From the NCBI RefSeq assembly GCF_003008595.1, contig NZ_CP027669.1, positions 2,356,001-2,420,000 of the forward strand: a stretch of 64,000 bases of DNA, read 5' to 3'. Source of the stretch: Simplicispira suum. GTDB taxonomy: Bacteria; Pseudomonadota; Gammaproteobacteria; Burkholderiales; Burkholderiaceae_C. Below, in pieces: positions 44,852 through 54,570 of this stretch. The notes under the pieces were generated by a model. That model did not search any database and was not told where the DNA came from. It saw only the letters and a list, made by a program, of their open reading frames with translations. A program made the position numbers and the translations under genes. Within the stretch, counting starts at the first letter, position 1; every line of letters begins with the position of its first letter.

Positions 44852-45250
44852 TTGACTACAACCGGTGCCTCCTTCAAAGTGCTCGTGGTGGACGATAGCA
44901 ATACCATTCGGCGAAGTGCCGAGATTTTTCTGAAGCAAGGTGGGCACGAAGTGCTTCTTGCCGATGATGGATTCGATGCCTTGGCAAAGGTCAACGATTA
45001 TCATCCTCAGGTGATTTTCTGCGATATTTTAATGCCCAAGCTTGACGGTTATCAGACTGTCGCCATCATCAAGAGAAATCCGAATTTCGCGCAAACACCA
45101 GTCGTCATGCTGTCGTCAAAGGACGGCGTATTCGACAAAGCGCGCGGCAGGATGGTTGGATGCCAGGATTATCTGACCAAACCGTTTACCAAAGATCAAT
45201 TGCTGCAGGCAGTGCAGCAATTTGCCAGTGTTTCCCAAGGAGCGATGTGA
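44852..45250 (+). CDS. pilG: Twitching motility response regulator PilG
   Basis: The 132-residue protein is a lone receiver domain: VLVVDDSNTIRRSAEIFL at the start, the phospho-acceptor Asp in VIFCDILMPKLDGYQ, a Thr/Ser in MLSSKDG and Lys in YLTKPFTKDQL. The start is an unusual TTG at 44852, with GGAG at 44839-44842 nine bases upstream; no ATG or GTG fits in frame. PilG receives phosphate from ChpA and promotes pilus extension in Pseudomonas. The pilG-pilH junction overlaps (GATGTGATGG), implying translational coupling. Confidence 0.93.
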   Translation: MTTTGASFKVLVVDDSNTIRRSAEIFLKQGGHEVLLADDGFDALAKVNDYHPQVIFCDILMPKLDGYQTVAIIKRNPNFAQTPVVMLSSKDGVFDKARGRMVGCQDYLTKPFTKDQLLQAVQQFASVSQGAM

Positions 45251-45615
45251 TGGCTATTCAGAAAGTACTGGTCGTCGATGATTCGAAGACTGAATTGATG
45301 TTCCTCACGGATTTACTGCAGAAAAAGGGCATGCAGGTGCGGACTGCGGAAAATGCCGAAGAGGCATTCCGACGATTGGCCGAGGAGAAGCCTGATCTCA
45401 TTTTGATGGATGTAGTGATGCCGGGACAAAACGGCTTTCAACTTACGCGCGCCATCAGCCGCGATCCACAGTATGCCGATGTGCCCATCATCATGTGCAC
45501 GAGCAAGAATCAGGAAACCGATCGGGTCTGGGGTATGCGCCAGGGTGCGCGCGGGTACATCACCAAGCCTGTGGATCCCGTGGAGCTTCAGGCCAAGATC
45601 GACGCGCTCAACTAG
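45250..45615 (+). CDS. pilH: Twitching motility response regulator PilH
   Basis: The 121-residue protein is a second lone receiver: KVLVVDDSKTELMFLTDLL, Asp in LILMDVVMPGQNGFQ, Thr in IMCTSKNQ and Lys in YITKPVDPVELQ. In Pseudomonas PilH acts as phosphate sink or supports retraction, opposing PilG. ATG at 45250 overlaps the pilG stop by one base. The order pilG-pilH-pilI-pilJ is the one in Pseudomonas. Confidence 0.93.
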   Translation: MAIQKVLVVDDSKTELMFLTDLLQKKGMQVRTAENAEEAFRRLAEEKPDLILMDVVMPGQNGFQLTRAISRDPQYADVPIIMCTSKNQETDRVWGMRQGARGYITKPVDPVELQAKIDALN

Positions 45616-45631
45616 GCGGCGCCGAGTTTCT

Positions 45632-46159
45632 ATGGCAAATCGTGAAGCACTCCGCGAACTACAAATTCGTCTGGCCAGCCGTTTGCAGGCGGCGCGCAGT
45701 GAAAATCTGTCCGTTTCTTCCTGGCTGGCTGTGGAATCGGCCGGCCAGAACTATTTGATGCCTTTGGCGCAGGCTGGCGAGATATTCCCGTGGACGTCTG
45801 TGCAAGCCGTGCCTTACACGCGCGACTGGTTTCTGGGGGTGGCCAACTTGCGGGGCGGCCTCACCGGCGTGGTGGACTTGGCGCGATTGTTGGGTCACGG
45901 CACAGTGCGCAGCGAGCAGGCGCTGGGTGAATCGAGTCTGCTTGCCTTGAATGCTGCGTTGGAAGTCAACGCAGCATTGCTCGTCGATCGGTTGGCGGGG
46001 CTGCGCAGCACCGACGTGTTTGTGAACTCCGAGCCTCCCGCCGGGGATGCCCCCGATTTTTTTGGGACTACCTATATTGACGCTGGCGGCGCTCGCTGGC
46101 AGGAGCTCAATTTGCAGGTGCTCTCGCAGCACCCCGCATTTCTGAGCATCAGTGCTTGA
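45632..46159 (+). CDS. pilI: CheW-like coupling protein PilI
   Basis: The 175-residue protein has a CheW domain: AGQNYLMPLAQAGEIFP, RDWFLGVANLRGGLTGVVDLARLLG and LLVDRLAGLR. CheW proteins tie chemoreceptors (here PilJ) to the histidine kinase (here ChpA). ATG at 45632 is chosen because the upstream in-frame stretch is Arg-rich and not family-like. The next gene, pilJ, starts 21 bases after its stop. Confidence 0.92.
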   Translation: MANREALRELQIRLASRLQAARSENLSVSSWLAVESAGQNYLMPLAQAGEIFPWTSVQAVPYTRDWFLGVANLRGGLTGVVDLARLLGHGTVRSEQALGESSLLALNAALEVNAALLVDRLAGLRSTDVFVNSEPPAGDAPDFFGTTYIDAGGARWQELNLQVLSQHPAFLSISA

Positions 46160-46180
46160 ATTTCTCTGTAAGGCTGCTCC

Positions 46181-48445
46181 ATGTCTGTCGCTCAAAATTT
46201 TGGAAAACTGTTCAATCGCACTCCGGCTGCTACCGACGATGGTGCACTGTCCGCTGAGCAAGGTGCTGCGGGGCCTCTCATGAGTGATCCGCTGCGTGAG
46301 CACTATCCGGGCGATGCGCTCAACAGCGTGCAAGGAAGTCCAGAGCCGGCCGATGCGGCGTTGCCGGAGTCGTCCATTGATCGCATCTCCCTGCCTTTGC
46401 TGGGAGAGGCCACAGCGGCGGCGCACCAGCGTCGATTGCTGACACTTCTGGCATTGGGGGTGGTGCTGCTGGCACTGATTGCCGGCTGGGTCTTGCGTCA
46501 GTCGGAGCGGTCGGCGCAGCAGCTGGCGGCCACCGGACAGTCGCTGATGCAGTCGCAGCGACTTGCCAAATCTGTGTCCCAGGCCTTGGTGGGAAGCCCC
46601 CAGGCCTTTCCCGACGTGGTGGAAAGCTCGGGGGTGCTGGCTCGCAACGTGCGCGCTCTGCAGGCCGGCGACAGCGAACTGGGCGTGCAGGAGCTGGGTG
46701 AAAGCTACCAGTCCGACCTCCAGTCGATCCAGCCATTAATGGAGCGGGCCGAGCGCAATGCCAGTGTCGTGATGGGGCAGCAGAAAATTTTGACCCAGGT
46801 GGGTGATGCGCTGCGCACCATTAATCGACAGTCGTCCGATTTGCTTGAGATTGCGGAAACCGTCTCGTCGCTCAAGCTGCAGCAAAACGCACCCGCTTCA
46901 GAAATTTCAGCGGCCGGACAGCTTGTGATGCTGACGCAGCGTATCGGCAAATCTGCCAACGAGTTTCAAACGACTGAAGGCGTGAGCCCGGAGGCGGTGT
47001 TTCTTCTGGGCAAGGACTTGAACTCGTTCAAGGAAATCGCGCAGGGCCTGCTCGATGGAAGTCCGGAGCTGCGCTTGAGTGCGACGCGCGATCCACAAAC
47101 GCGCGAGCAACTTACTGCGTTGATCAAGCTGTATGAAGAAACCCGGACACAGGCCAGCGCCATTCTTGGCAATCTGCAAGGCCTGGTTTCGGCGCGCGAA
47201 GCGCAAACTGCCATCATTGGCGACAGCGAACCACTGCGTCGCCAACTCGAAGCCCTCCAAAACCGCCTCACGGCCCAGACCGGCATGGGGGCCGGGCAAC
47301 TCGCCGCACTGGTGTTGGCAGGTCTTTTCGTGATTTTGTGCGGCGTGGGTATTTCCCGTGTGCAACTGCTTGACAGCCGCAGTCGCCAGCAGGTTGCGGA
47401 AGCGCAGCACCGGGACGCACAGCGCCAGGAGCATGAGGCCAAGCGGATCAACGATGCCAACCAGGCGGCCATTTTGCGACTCATGAATGAACTGCAGTCG
47501 GTCGCTGAAGGCGATCTGACCCAGGAAGCCACCGTGACCGAAGACATCACAGGCGCTATTGCCGATTCGGTCAACTACACCGTGGAAGAGCTGCGGCAAA
47601 TTGTGGGCAGCGTGCAAAACACGGCAACACGCGTGGCACAGACCACGGCGCTGGTTGACAACACGTCTACGGAACTGCTCGCTGCCTCGACGGAACAACT
47701 GCGCGAAATTCGTGAAACAGGTCGCTCGGTGCTGGACATGGCTTCGCGCATTAACGAGGTCTCCACCCAGGCGCAGGAATCGGCCACAGTGGCGCGTCAG
47801 TCGCTGCAGGCTGCTGATTCGGGTCTGCAGGCTGTGCAGAATGCCATCGGCGGTATGAACTCCATCCGTGATCAGATTCAAGACACCTCCAAGCGGATCA
47901 AACGCCTGGGCGAGTCGTCGCAGGAGATTGGCGAAATCACTGAGCTGATTTCAGACATTACCGAGCAGACGAACGTGCTGGCCCTGAATGCCGCCATTCA
48001 GGCGGCATCCGCCGGTGAAGCTGGACGAGGCTTCTCGGTGGTGGCGGAAGAAGTGCAGCGCTTGGCTGAGCGATCAGGCGATGCCACGCGACAGATTTCT
48101 GCCCTTGTGAAAGCCATTCAGACCGACACACAGGACGCCGTGGCCGCCATGGAGCGGTCTACGCAGGGTGTGGTGGAGGGGGCTCGACTGTCCGACAGCG
48201 CCGGCACGGCCTTGTCAGAGATTGATCGGGTGTCCCGACGCCTTGCCGAGCTGATCGAGTCGATTTCCTCTTCCACTTCCCGTGAAGCCACGCTGGCCAA
48301 CGAGGTGGCCGACAACATTCAGCACATTTTTGCCGTGACCGAGCAAACAGGCGAAGGCACCCGGACGACGGCCCAACAGGTGCGCGAGCTCTCCACGATG
48401 GCGGAGGAGCTGCGTCAGTCTGTTGCACGCTTCAAGATCGCCTGA
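46181..48445 (+). CDS. pilJ: Methyl-accepting chemotaxis protein PilJ
   Basis: The 754-residue receptor has a first membrane helix at about residues 86-108 ([20 protein letters not shown]). A periplasmic domain with two related helical modules follows; these are type IV pili sensor modules, with [15 protein letters not shown] as one repeated element. A second membrane helix is at about residues 371-391 ([20 protein letters not shown]). A HAMP-like segment ([18 protein letters not shown]) leads into the signalling domain with the hairpin [22 protein letters not shown] Pil-Chp receptor of this type monitors pilus tension or surface contact through pilin. No CheR- or CheB-type gene accompanies it here. 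Confidence 0.94.
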   Translation: MSVAQNFGKLFNRTPAATDDGALSAEQGAAGPLMSDPLREHYPGDALNSVQGSPEPADAALPESSIDRISLPLLGEATAAAHQRRLLTLLALGVVLLALIAGWVLRQSERSAQQLAATGQSLMQSQRLAKSVSQALVGSPQAFPDVVESSGVLARNVRALQAGDSELGVQELGESYQSDLQSIQPLMERAERNASVVMGQQKILTQVGDALRTINRQSSDLLEIAETVSSLKLQQNAPASEISAAGQLVMLTQRIGKSANEFQTTEGVSPEAVFLLGKDLNSFKEIAQGLLDGSPELRLSATRDPQTREQLTALIKLYEETRTQASAILGNLQGLVSAREAQTAIIGDSEPLRRQLEALQNRLTAQTGMGAGQLAALVLAGLFVILCGVGISRVQLLDSRSRQQVAEAQHRDAQRQEHEAKRINDANQAAILRLMNELQSVAEGDLTQEATVTEDITGAIADSVNYTVEELRQIVGSVQNTATRVAQTTALVDNTSTELLAASTEQLREIRETGRSVLDMASRINEVSTQAQESATVARQSLQAADSGLQAVQNAIGGMNSIRDQIQDTSKRIKRLGESSQEIGEITELISDITEQTNVLALNAAIQAASAGEAGRGFSVVAEEVQRLAERSGDATRQISALVKAIQTDTQDAVAAMERSTQGVVEGARLSDSAGTALSEIDRVSRRLAELIESISSSTSREATLANEVADNIQHIFAVTEQTGEGTRTTAQQVRELSTMAEELRQSVARFKIA

Positions 48446-48492
48446 TCTCTGTCTGATTACTGAACAGGCCGCGCGCCGCCGGGAACGAATCC

Positions 48493-51400
48493 ATGTTGCC
48501 AAATGATGTCGCCAACGTTGCCGTAGCCGAAGGTGGGCACGGCGAGCTGGATCTGGGGCCTTTGGCCTGGGTGCTGGACGAATTGCGCAAGTCGCTCGAC
48601 GGTGCCGTCAAAGCGCTGCGGCGATTCGTCTATGACGCGGAGATTGCGCGTGAGTCCGATCTCGCCACCCTGGACGCCGCTACGTTGCGCATGGCACGCC
48701 AGCAGCTGCACCAAGCCAGCGGTGCGCTGGAAATGGTCGGCATGACGGCCCCCGCCCTGTTGCTGCGTGCCATGGAAAATGCCGTGCAGCGCTTTGTGCA
48801 GCGCCCCGAACTTTGCTCGGACGACGCCGCAGGGGCCATTGAACGCGCCAGCTTTGCCTTGAGCGAGTACCTTGAAATTGTGTTGGCAGGCAAGGCGGTG
48901 TCTCCCGTCGCACTGTTTCCTCAGTACCGCGATGTCCAAGCGCTGACTGGGGCCGAGCGGGTGCATCCCGCCGATCTGTGGCCAGCCGAGCGACGTTTCC
49001 GCGAGCCCGATTTTGCGATTTCGCAGCCACCTGTTGCCTATAGTCCCGAAACGCGAAGCCGGCTCGACCAGGCGGTACTGCGTATCGTCAAGGACGGTGA
49101 TTTCGATGCGGCCCGTGACTTGGCCGATCTGTCACTGGGGCTTGCTGCCTCGCAGGAGGATCGTCAGGGCCGCGCTTTCTGGAAGATATGTGCGGCTTTT
49201 TTCGACGCTTTTTCTCGCGGCATGTTTGTGGCCGATGTGTACGTCAAGCGTGTCGCATCGCGCGTCCTCATGCAGTACGCGGCAATGGCGCGCGGGGAGA
49301 GCGCGATTGCAGACCGTTTGGTGCAGGACCTCCTGTTCTTCTGCGCCCAGGCCAGACCGAGCGAGGGAGAGTCGCTGCCGCTTCTGGCTGCAGTGCGCCA
49401 GTCCTTTGGGCTGCAACGCTTTCAGCCGGTGGACTACGAAGCTCGCCGCTTTGGACGCTTCGATCCTGCAGTTCTTGCTCAGGCGCGCAAGCGCATCGCG
49501 GCAGCGGCTGAAACTTGGTCAGCGTTGGCTGGCGGGGATCGCAACAAGCTCAAGCCTGCAGCTGATCAGTTCAGCCTGGTGTGCGATTCCCTGCGCAAAC
49601 TCAATCGCAATAGCGAAAGTCTCGCGCAGGCACTGACACGCACGCTGGATCAGACAGTGCGCTCGGCCGAGCCGCCCTCAGCCGCGTTGGCTATGGAGGT
49701 CGCGACCTCGGTCCTCTATTTGCAGGCTGCACTCGACGAGACGGATACGGCCGACGATCAACTGGTTGCACGCGCAGGGCATCTGGCGCAGCGCCTGGAC
49801 CGCGTGAGTGCGGGACAGGAGCCAGAGCCTCTGGAGCCCTGGATGGAGGATCTGTATCGCCGTGTCAGCGATCACCAGACCATGGGCAGTGTGGTCGATG
49901 AATTGCGTGTCACGCTTGGCGAAGCGGAACGCTCCATGGACCAGTTCTTTCGCAATCCTGAAGACACTGCGCCGCTGGCAGCGGTGCCGGGCCGCTTGGC
50001 GCAGATGCGCGGCGTGCTCTCGGTGCTTGGACTCGACCAGGCATCGCTTGCTGTATTGCGGATGCGCGATACGGTCGAGCGCCTGTTGATTGGCGATGTG
50101 GTCGACGCCGACGAGCGCAAAGCACTTTTTGAGAAGCTGGGCAACAGCCTGGGCGCTCTGGGCTTCATGATCGACATGCTCAGTTACCAGCGTGCCATGG
50201 CGCGCAAACTGTTTGTCTATGACGAGGAGCTGGGCGAGCTTCGATTGATTGCTGGGCGTGCACGCACGCGTGCTACCGACAGCCCAGTCGATGCGGAAGA
50301 TGTCGCGCAAAAGGTGGAAGAGCGCGCTGCGGTGCCCCTGCCCGATGTGGTTCCCCGGCTTGGTCCGAAAGCACTTTCTGAAGCAATCGTTGCAGAAGTC
50401 TCTTTGGAAGTGCCGCCGATTGAAGTTGAGCCAGAGCCAGAGCCGTTTGTGGACGACAGCCAGAAGCCGCTCGCTGAGGGGTCGGCCGAAATGGAAGTCG
50501 AACCGGATGCGGCCCAGATTCATGTGCGCGGGCCTGAAGTCGAGGATGAGCTGCTTGAGATATTTCTTGAGGAGGCGCGCGAGGTGGTGGAGAACGGTCT
50601 CAATGCAGTGGCCGCTTTGCAGGCCGCGCCTGGCGACCTGAGCGAGCAAACCACCCTGCGCCGTGCGTTCCATACCCTCAAGGGCAGTTCGCGCATGGTG
50701 GGGCTGAACAATTTCGGTGAGGCGGCCTGGTCTATGGAGCAATTGCTCAATGGCTGGCTTGCAGAGCAAAAGCCGATGGAGCCTCCTTTGCTGGAGACTT
50801 CACGCCAAGCCCTGGACGGTTTTGGTCGCTGGGCACTGGATATTGCCGCCGGCGACGACTCAGCCTGGGATGCAAACGCCTTTCGCAGCGTGGCCGAGGC
50901 CATGCGGCTGGACGGAAATGTGCTGCCCCTCGTCCTGCCGGCTGCACGCGACAGTGCCGAAGGCGCCAGTGAGCTGCTTGAGCCGCCTGAGGTGGGAGCC
51001 GCTCAAGAGTCGGCTGCGGTGCTCGAGAATCTCCCGCCCACGGCGGACGTGCTTGAAGCGGCAGACGCTGAGCCTGCAGCGCAATTCGACGAATTGCCCG
51101 AGCTTGCATCCAGCCAGATTGTCGCTGACGATGAAGCACGCGTGTCTGCCGATACGGCGGATGCGAGCAATTTCTCCGAAGAGCAGATAGCTCTGGATTC
51201 CGGCAGCGACATCGATTTCGCCGAGTTTGAAGCCGCACTGGAGGCTTCGGAGGCAGAGGGTGACAAAGGATCCGAATTGTTGAGCGCGTCGGATGGGGCG
51301 GTGCGTGACGAAGACCTTGTGCAAGGCAATGGGCCAGCTTCTGATTTGCTCTCCGGTGAAGAGATGGGAGAGCTGCAGCCCGTGGAACGCGCTGAAGCGC

Positions 51401-54400
51401 CACACGAGGCAGACAGCGACGCCGTCGCTGAGGCCGCAGAACCGTTCCCAGAGATATCAGCGGACCAGTTGCCTCAACGTGATGTGGTCAGCACAGACGA
51501 CAACGTCAAGGTCATTGGCCACCTCACTATCGGCATCCCGCTCTACAACGTCTATCTCAACGAAGCCGACGAATGGTCGCGTCGGTTGACCACCTGTCTT
51601 CAGGAATGGGAGTTGGAACTTCACGAGCGCTTGCCTGACACGGCAGTCGCGCTGGCGCACTCGCTTGCTGGCAGTTCTGCCACAGTGGGCTTCGATGCAT
51701 TGTCCCAAACCGCTCGGGTGCTCGAGCATGCGCTTGAGCATGTGCAACTGCAGCCTATGGGGGAGCCAGAGCAGGCAGCGGTGTTTCTTCGCGCGGCCGA
51801 AGAGGTTCGGCGTCTTTTGCACCAGTTTGCCGCAGGTTTTCTCAAGGAAGCCGACGCACAGGTGCTGCAAGATCTGCGTGATATTTTGGAAACCGAGATC
51901 AGCACCACGCTTTCGCCCTCGCTGCCCGATGGAGACGTGCAAGCTGAGGACCGTACGGAGACGGAGCAAGAAGCCCAAGAGCCGCAGTCGCAGGACGACG
52001 CGCTTAAGGCACCGGAAACGCATCAGGAGTCGCAAGACCTGGATGAGCTGGACGGGCCGGAGCAGGTGCAAGCGATTGCCCCAACCATGTCTGCGGGACC
52101 TCTGGCGGGTACCGTCGTTCCCGCGCTTTCTGTACCGGTGCGCGATCACGATCAGCAGCTCGATGATGCAATCTCCCGGGCCGTAAGCCTCGGGTCGGAT
52201 CTTGATGACGACATTGATGCCCTCGACGTCATTGATCCCGACCTTTTTCCCATTTTCGAAGAAGAGGCAGCCGAGCTATTACCTCATTTGGGCGGAGCCT
52301 TGCGACAGTGGGCTGCGCGCCCCGACAACCTGGGTGCGCGCAGCGAAGTGCTGCGGGCATTGCACACGCTCAAGGGAAGTTCTCGTCTTGCCGGGGCAAT
52401 GCGACTTGGAGAAATGGCCCACCGCCTCGAGTCTGCCATCGAGGCCCTGGATGCAGAGACCGTTCGCTCCGACGAGATCGAACCGCTGCTGGGGAGCTTC
52501 GATGCACTGCAGGCGAACTTCCGGGTACTGCGCGCTGTCGACGGTGAGTTGAAGGACGACGCAGCATCAGAGCTGCTCGCGACCACAAGCCCGCTGCCTA
52601 GCCAAGCCTCGCAGGACACCGAAACCCCGAGCAGCCGCGTCCAGCCTTCAATCCTTGTGCGTCCCCTCGGCGCTCCCAAGGCGTCGGCGGCGCGTGCGGC
52701 GTCCCAGCAATCGGTGCGTGTGCGCGCCCAGTTGCTTGACCGACTGGTCAATCAGGCCGGCGAGGTCATGATCACCCGCTCGCGGCTGGAGTCGCGGCTG
52801 GGGTTGCTCAAAGGTTCGATGGGCGACCTCTCCATCAACCTTGACCGACTGCGCCAACAACTGCGCGACATTGAAGTGCAGTCCGAATCGCAGATGCAGT
52901 CGCGTCTGGCCCTGTCAAAAGACAGCGCAGCGGGGTTCGACCCTCTTGAATTCGATCGCTTCACGCGGGTGCAGGAGCTGACCCGAATGATGGCTGAATC
53001 AGTCAATGACGTGGCCACTGTGCAGCGCAACCTGCAGCGGGTCGTGGAAGGGACCGAGGATGATTTGATCGCTCAGGGGCGGCAGGCACGGGAGCTGCAG
53101 CGCGATTTGCTGCGCACCCGCATGGTGGAGTTCGAGGGCATCGCGGAGCGACTGTACGCAGTGGTGCGCCAGTCGTCGAAGGAAACAGGCAAACAGATCA
53201 AGCTCGATATTACGGGCGGCTCCATCGAAATGGACCGTGGTGTCTTGGATCGTATGACGCCTGCCTTCGAGCACCTGCTGCGAAATTGTGTAGCCCATGG
53301 CATCGAATCGCCCGATGTGCGCACAGCCGCCGGCAAGCCAGCCATGGGCACGGTCAGTGTGGGTCTGCGCCACGAGGGCAACGACGTTTCAGTTGAGTTC
53401 CGGGACGACGGTGCAGGGCTTGATCTGACGGCCATCCGCAACCGTGCAGTTGCGCAAGGACTTATCGCCTCGCCGTCCGATGCCAGCGACGAGGAAGCGG
53501 CCAACTTGATTTTCATGCCCGGCTTCACTACGGCAAGTGAAATCACAGAGTTGGCAGGCCGCGGAATCGGAATGGACGTGGTGCGTGCCGAAGTCCAGGC
53601 TTTGGGTGGTCGCATCGAAACCCACAGCGAGGCAGGTGCTGGTGCCGCCTTCCGCATGGTACTTCCGCTCACAACGGCGGTGACGCAGGTGGTCATGCTG
53701 CGCGCTGGCGAGCTTGCATTTGGCGTTCCGGCCAATGTCGTCGAACTCGTGCGTCGGGTGCCTGTAGCAGATATCGAGGCGGCCTACCAAACAGGTCAAT
53801 TTGACGTGTCGGGCGAGAGTATTCCCTTCTTCTGGGCGGGGGCGCTTTTGCAGGCGTCCAGGCGCAGTCAGGAAGGTGCCGGCAAGACGCGGCCGGTAGT
53901 CATCTTCCGCAGTGCCTCGCAGCGTATCGCCATGCATGTGGACGACGTGCTGGGAAACCAGGAAGCCGTGGTGAAGAACCTGGGGCCACAGCTCTCGCGG
54001 CTGCCCGGGCTGGCGGGCATGTCGGTGCTCGCGTCGGGTGCTGTGGTGCTGATCTACAACCCGGTTGCGTTGGCTACGGTGTATGGAGAGCAGCTGCGCA
54101 GTCTTCAGGATGCAGAGCTTGTCAGCGAGCCAGGCGCGGGCGCAGCAGCTCCCACAACAGCATTGGCGCCAGCAGGGCAGGTGCCGCTGGTCCTTGTGGT
54201 GGACGATTCCATCACCGTGCGCCGCGTCACGCAGCGTTTGCTGCTGCGCGAAGGCTACCGCGTGGCGCTCGCTGCCGACGGCCTGCAGGCGCTCGAACGC
54301 CTGCAGGAAGAACGTCCCACGGTGGTGTTGTCGGACATCGAGATGCCGCGCATGGACGGTTTCGATCTGGCGCGCAATATCCGTGCCGATGCCACGCTGC

Positions 54401-54570
54401 GCGATCTACCTATCGTCATGATCACGTCGCGTATTGCCCAGAAGCACCGCGATCATGCGATCGAACTGGGCGTCAATCACTATCTTGGCAAGCCATACTC
54501 CGACGAGGAATTGCTCAGCCTGGTCAGGCACTACGCCCAGGCTGTCACGGACGAGGCGGTGAGCGTTTGA
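48493..54570 (+). CDS. chpA: Hybrid chemotaxis histidine kinase ChpA/PilL
   Basis: The 2025-residue protein is the core of the Pil-Chp relay. Its first 640 residues are helical and FimL-like, with no clear phospho-His. Three Hpt domains follow with His727 (FHTLKGSSRMVG), His1056 (AHSLAGSSATVG) and His1291 (LHTLKGSSRLAG), separated by long acidic linkers rich in Glu, Ala and Pro. A CheA-type part follows: dimerisation near 1420, ATPase at about 1590-1705 (NCVAHGIE, DDGAGLD, AGRGIGMDVV) and a CheW-like domain near 1725-1865. A receiver closes the protein, with Asp1948 (LSDIEMPRMDG) as acceptor. Pseudomonas ChpA is longer (about 2470) with more phosphotransfer modules. The next gene starts within its stop codon. 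Confidence 0.94.
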   Translation: MLPNDVANVAVAEGGHGELDLGPLAWVLDELRKSLDGAVKALRRFVYDAEIARESDLATLDAATLRMARQQLHQASGALEMVGMTAPALLLRAMENAVQRFVQRPELCSDDAAGAIERASFALSEYLEIVLAGKAVSPVALFPQYRDVQALTGAERVHPADLWPAERRFREPDFAISQPPVAYSPETRSRLDQAVLRIVKDGDFDAARDLADLSLGLAASQEDRQGRAFWKICAAFFDAFSRGMFVADVYVKRVASRVLMQYAAMARGESAIADRLVQDLLFFCAQARPSEGESLPLLAAVRQSFGLQRFQPVDYEARRFGRFDPAVLAQARKRIAAAAETWSALAGGDRNKLKPAADQFSLVCDSLRKLNRNSESLAQALTRTLDQTVRSAEPPSAALAMEVATSVLYLQAALDETDTADDQLVARAGHLAQRLDRVSAGQEPEPLEPWMEDLYRRVSDHQTMGSVVDELRVTLGEAERSMDQFFRNPEDTAPLAAVPGRLAQMRGVLSVLGLDQASLAVLRMRDTVERLLIGDVVDADERKALFEKLGNSLGALGFMIDMLSYQRAMARKLFVYDEELGELRLIAGRARTRATDSPVDAEDVAQKVEERAAVPLPDVVPRLGPKALSEAIVAEVSLEVPPIEVEPEPEPFVDDSQKPLAEGSAEMEVEPDAAQIHVRGPEVEDELLEIFLEEAREVVENGLNAVAALQAAPGDLSEQTTLRRAFHTLKGSSRMVGLNNFGEAAWSMEQLLNGWLAEQKPMEPPLLETSRQALDGFGRWALDIAAGDDSAWDANAFRSVAEAMRLDGNVLPLVLPAARDSAEGASELLEPPEVGAAQESAAVLENLPPTADVLEAADAEPAAQFDELPELASSQIVADDEARVSADTADASNFSEEQIALDSGSDIDFAEFEAALEASEAEGDKGSELLSASDGAVRDEDLVQGNGPASDLLSGEEMGELQPVERAEAPHEADSDAVAEAAEPFPEISADQLPQRDVVSTDDNVKVIGHLTIGIPLYNVYLNEADEWSRRLTTCLQEWELELHERLPDTAVALAHSLAGSSATVGFDALSQTARVLEHALEHVQLQPMGEPEQAAVFLRAAEEVRRLLHQFAAGFLKEADAQVLQDLRDILETEISTTLSPSLPDGDVQAEDRTETEQEAQEPQSQDDALKAPETHQESQDLDELDGPEQVQAIAPTMSAGPLAGTVVPALSVPVRDHDQQLDDAISRAVSLGSDLDDDIDALDVIDPDLFPIFEEEAAELLPHLGGALRQWAARPDNLGARSEVLRALHTLKGSSRLAGAMRLGEMAHRLESAIEALDAETVRSDEIEPLLGSFDALQANFRVLRAVDGELKDDAASELLATTSPLPSQASQDTETPSSRVQPSILVRPLGAPKASAARAASQQSVRVRAQLLDRLVNQAGEVMITRSRLESRLGLLKGSMGDLSINLDRLRQQLRDIEVQSESQMQSRLALSKDSAAGFDPLEFDRFTRVQELTRMMAESVNDVATVQRNLQRVVEGTEDDLIAQGRQARELQRDLLRTRMVEFEGIAERLYAVVRQSSKETGKQIKLDITGGSIEMDRGVLDRMTPAFEHLLRNCVAHGIESPDVRTAAGKPAMGTVSVGLRHEGNDVSVEFRDDGAGLDLTAIRNRAVAQGLIASPSDASDEEAANLIFMPGFTTASEITELAGRGIGMDVVRAEVQALGGRIETHSEAGAGAAFRMVLPLTTAVTQVVMLRAGELAFGVPANVVELVRRVPVADIEAAYQTGQFDVSGESIPFFWAGALLQASRRSQEGAGKTRPVVIFRSASQRIAMHVDDVLGNQEAVVKNLGPQLSRLPGLAGMSVLASGAVVLIYNPVALATVYGEQLRSLQDAELVSEPGAGAAAPTTALAPAGQVPLVLVVDDSITVRRVTQRLLLREGYRVALAADGLQALERLQEERPTVVLSDIEMPRMDGFDLARNIRADATLRDLPIVMITSRIAQKHRDHAIELGVNHYLGKPYSDEELLSLVRHYAQAVTDEAVSV

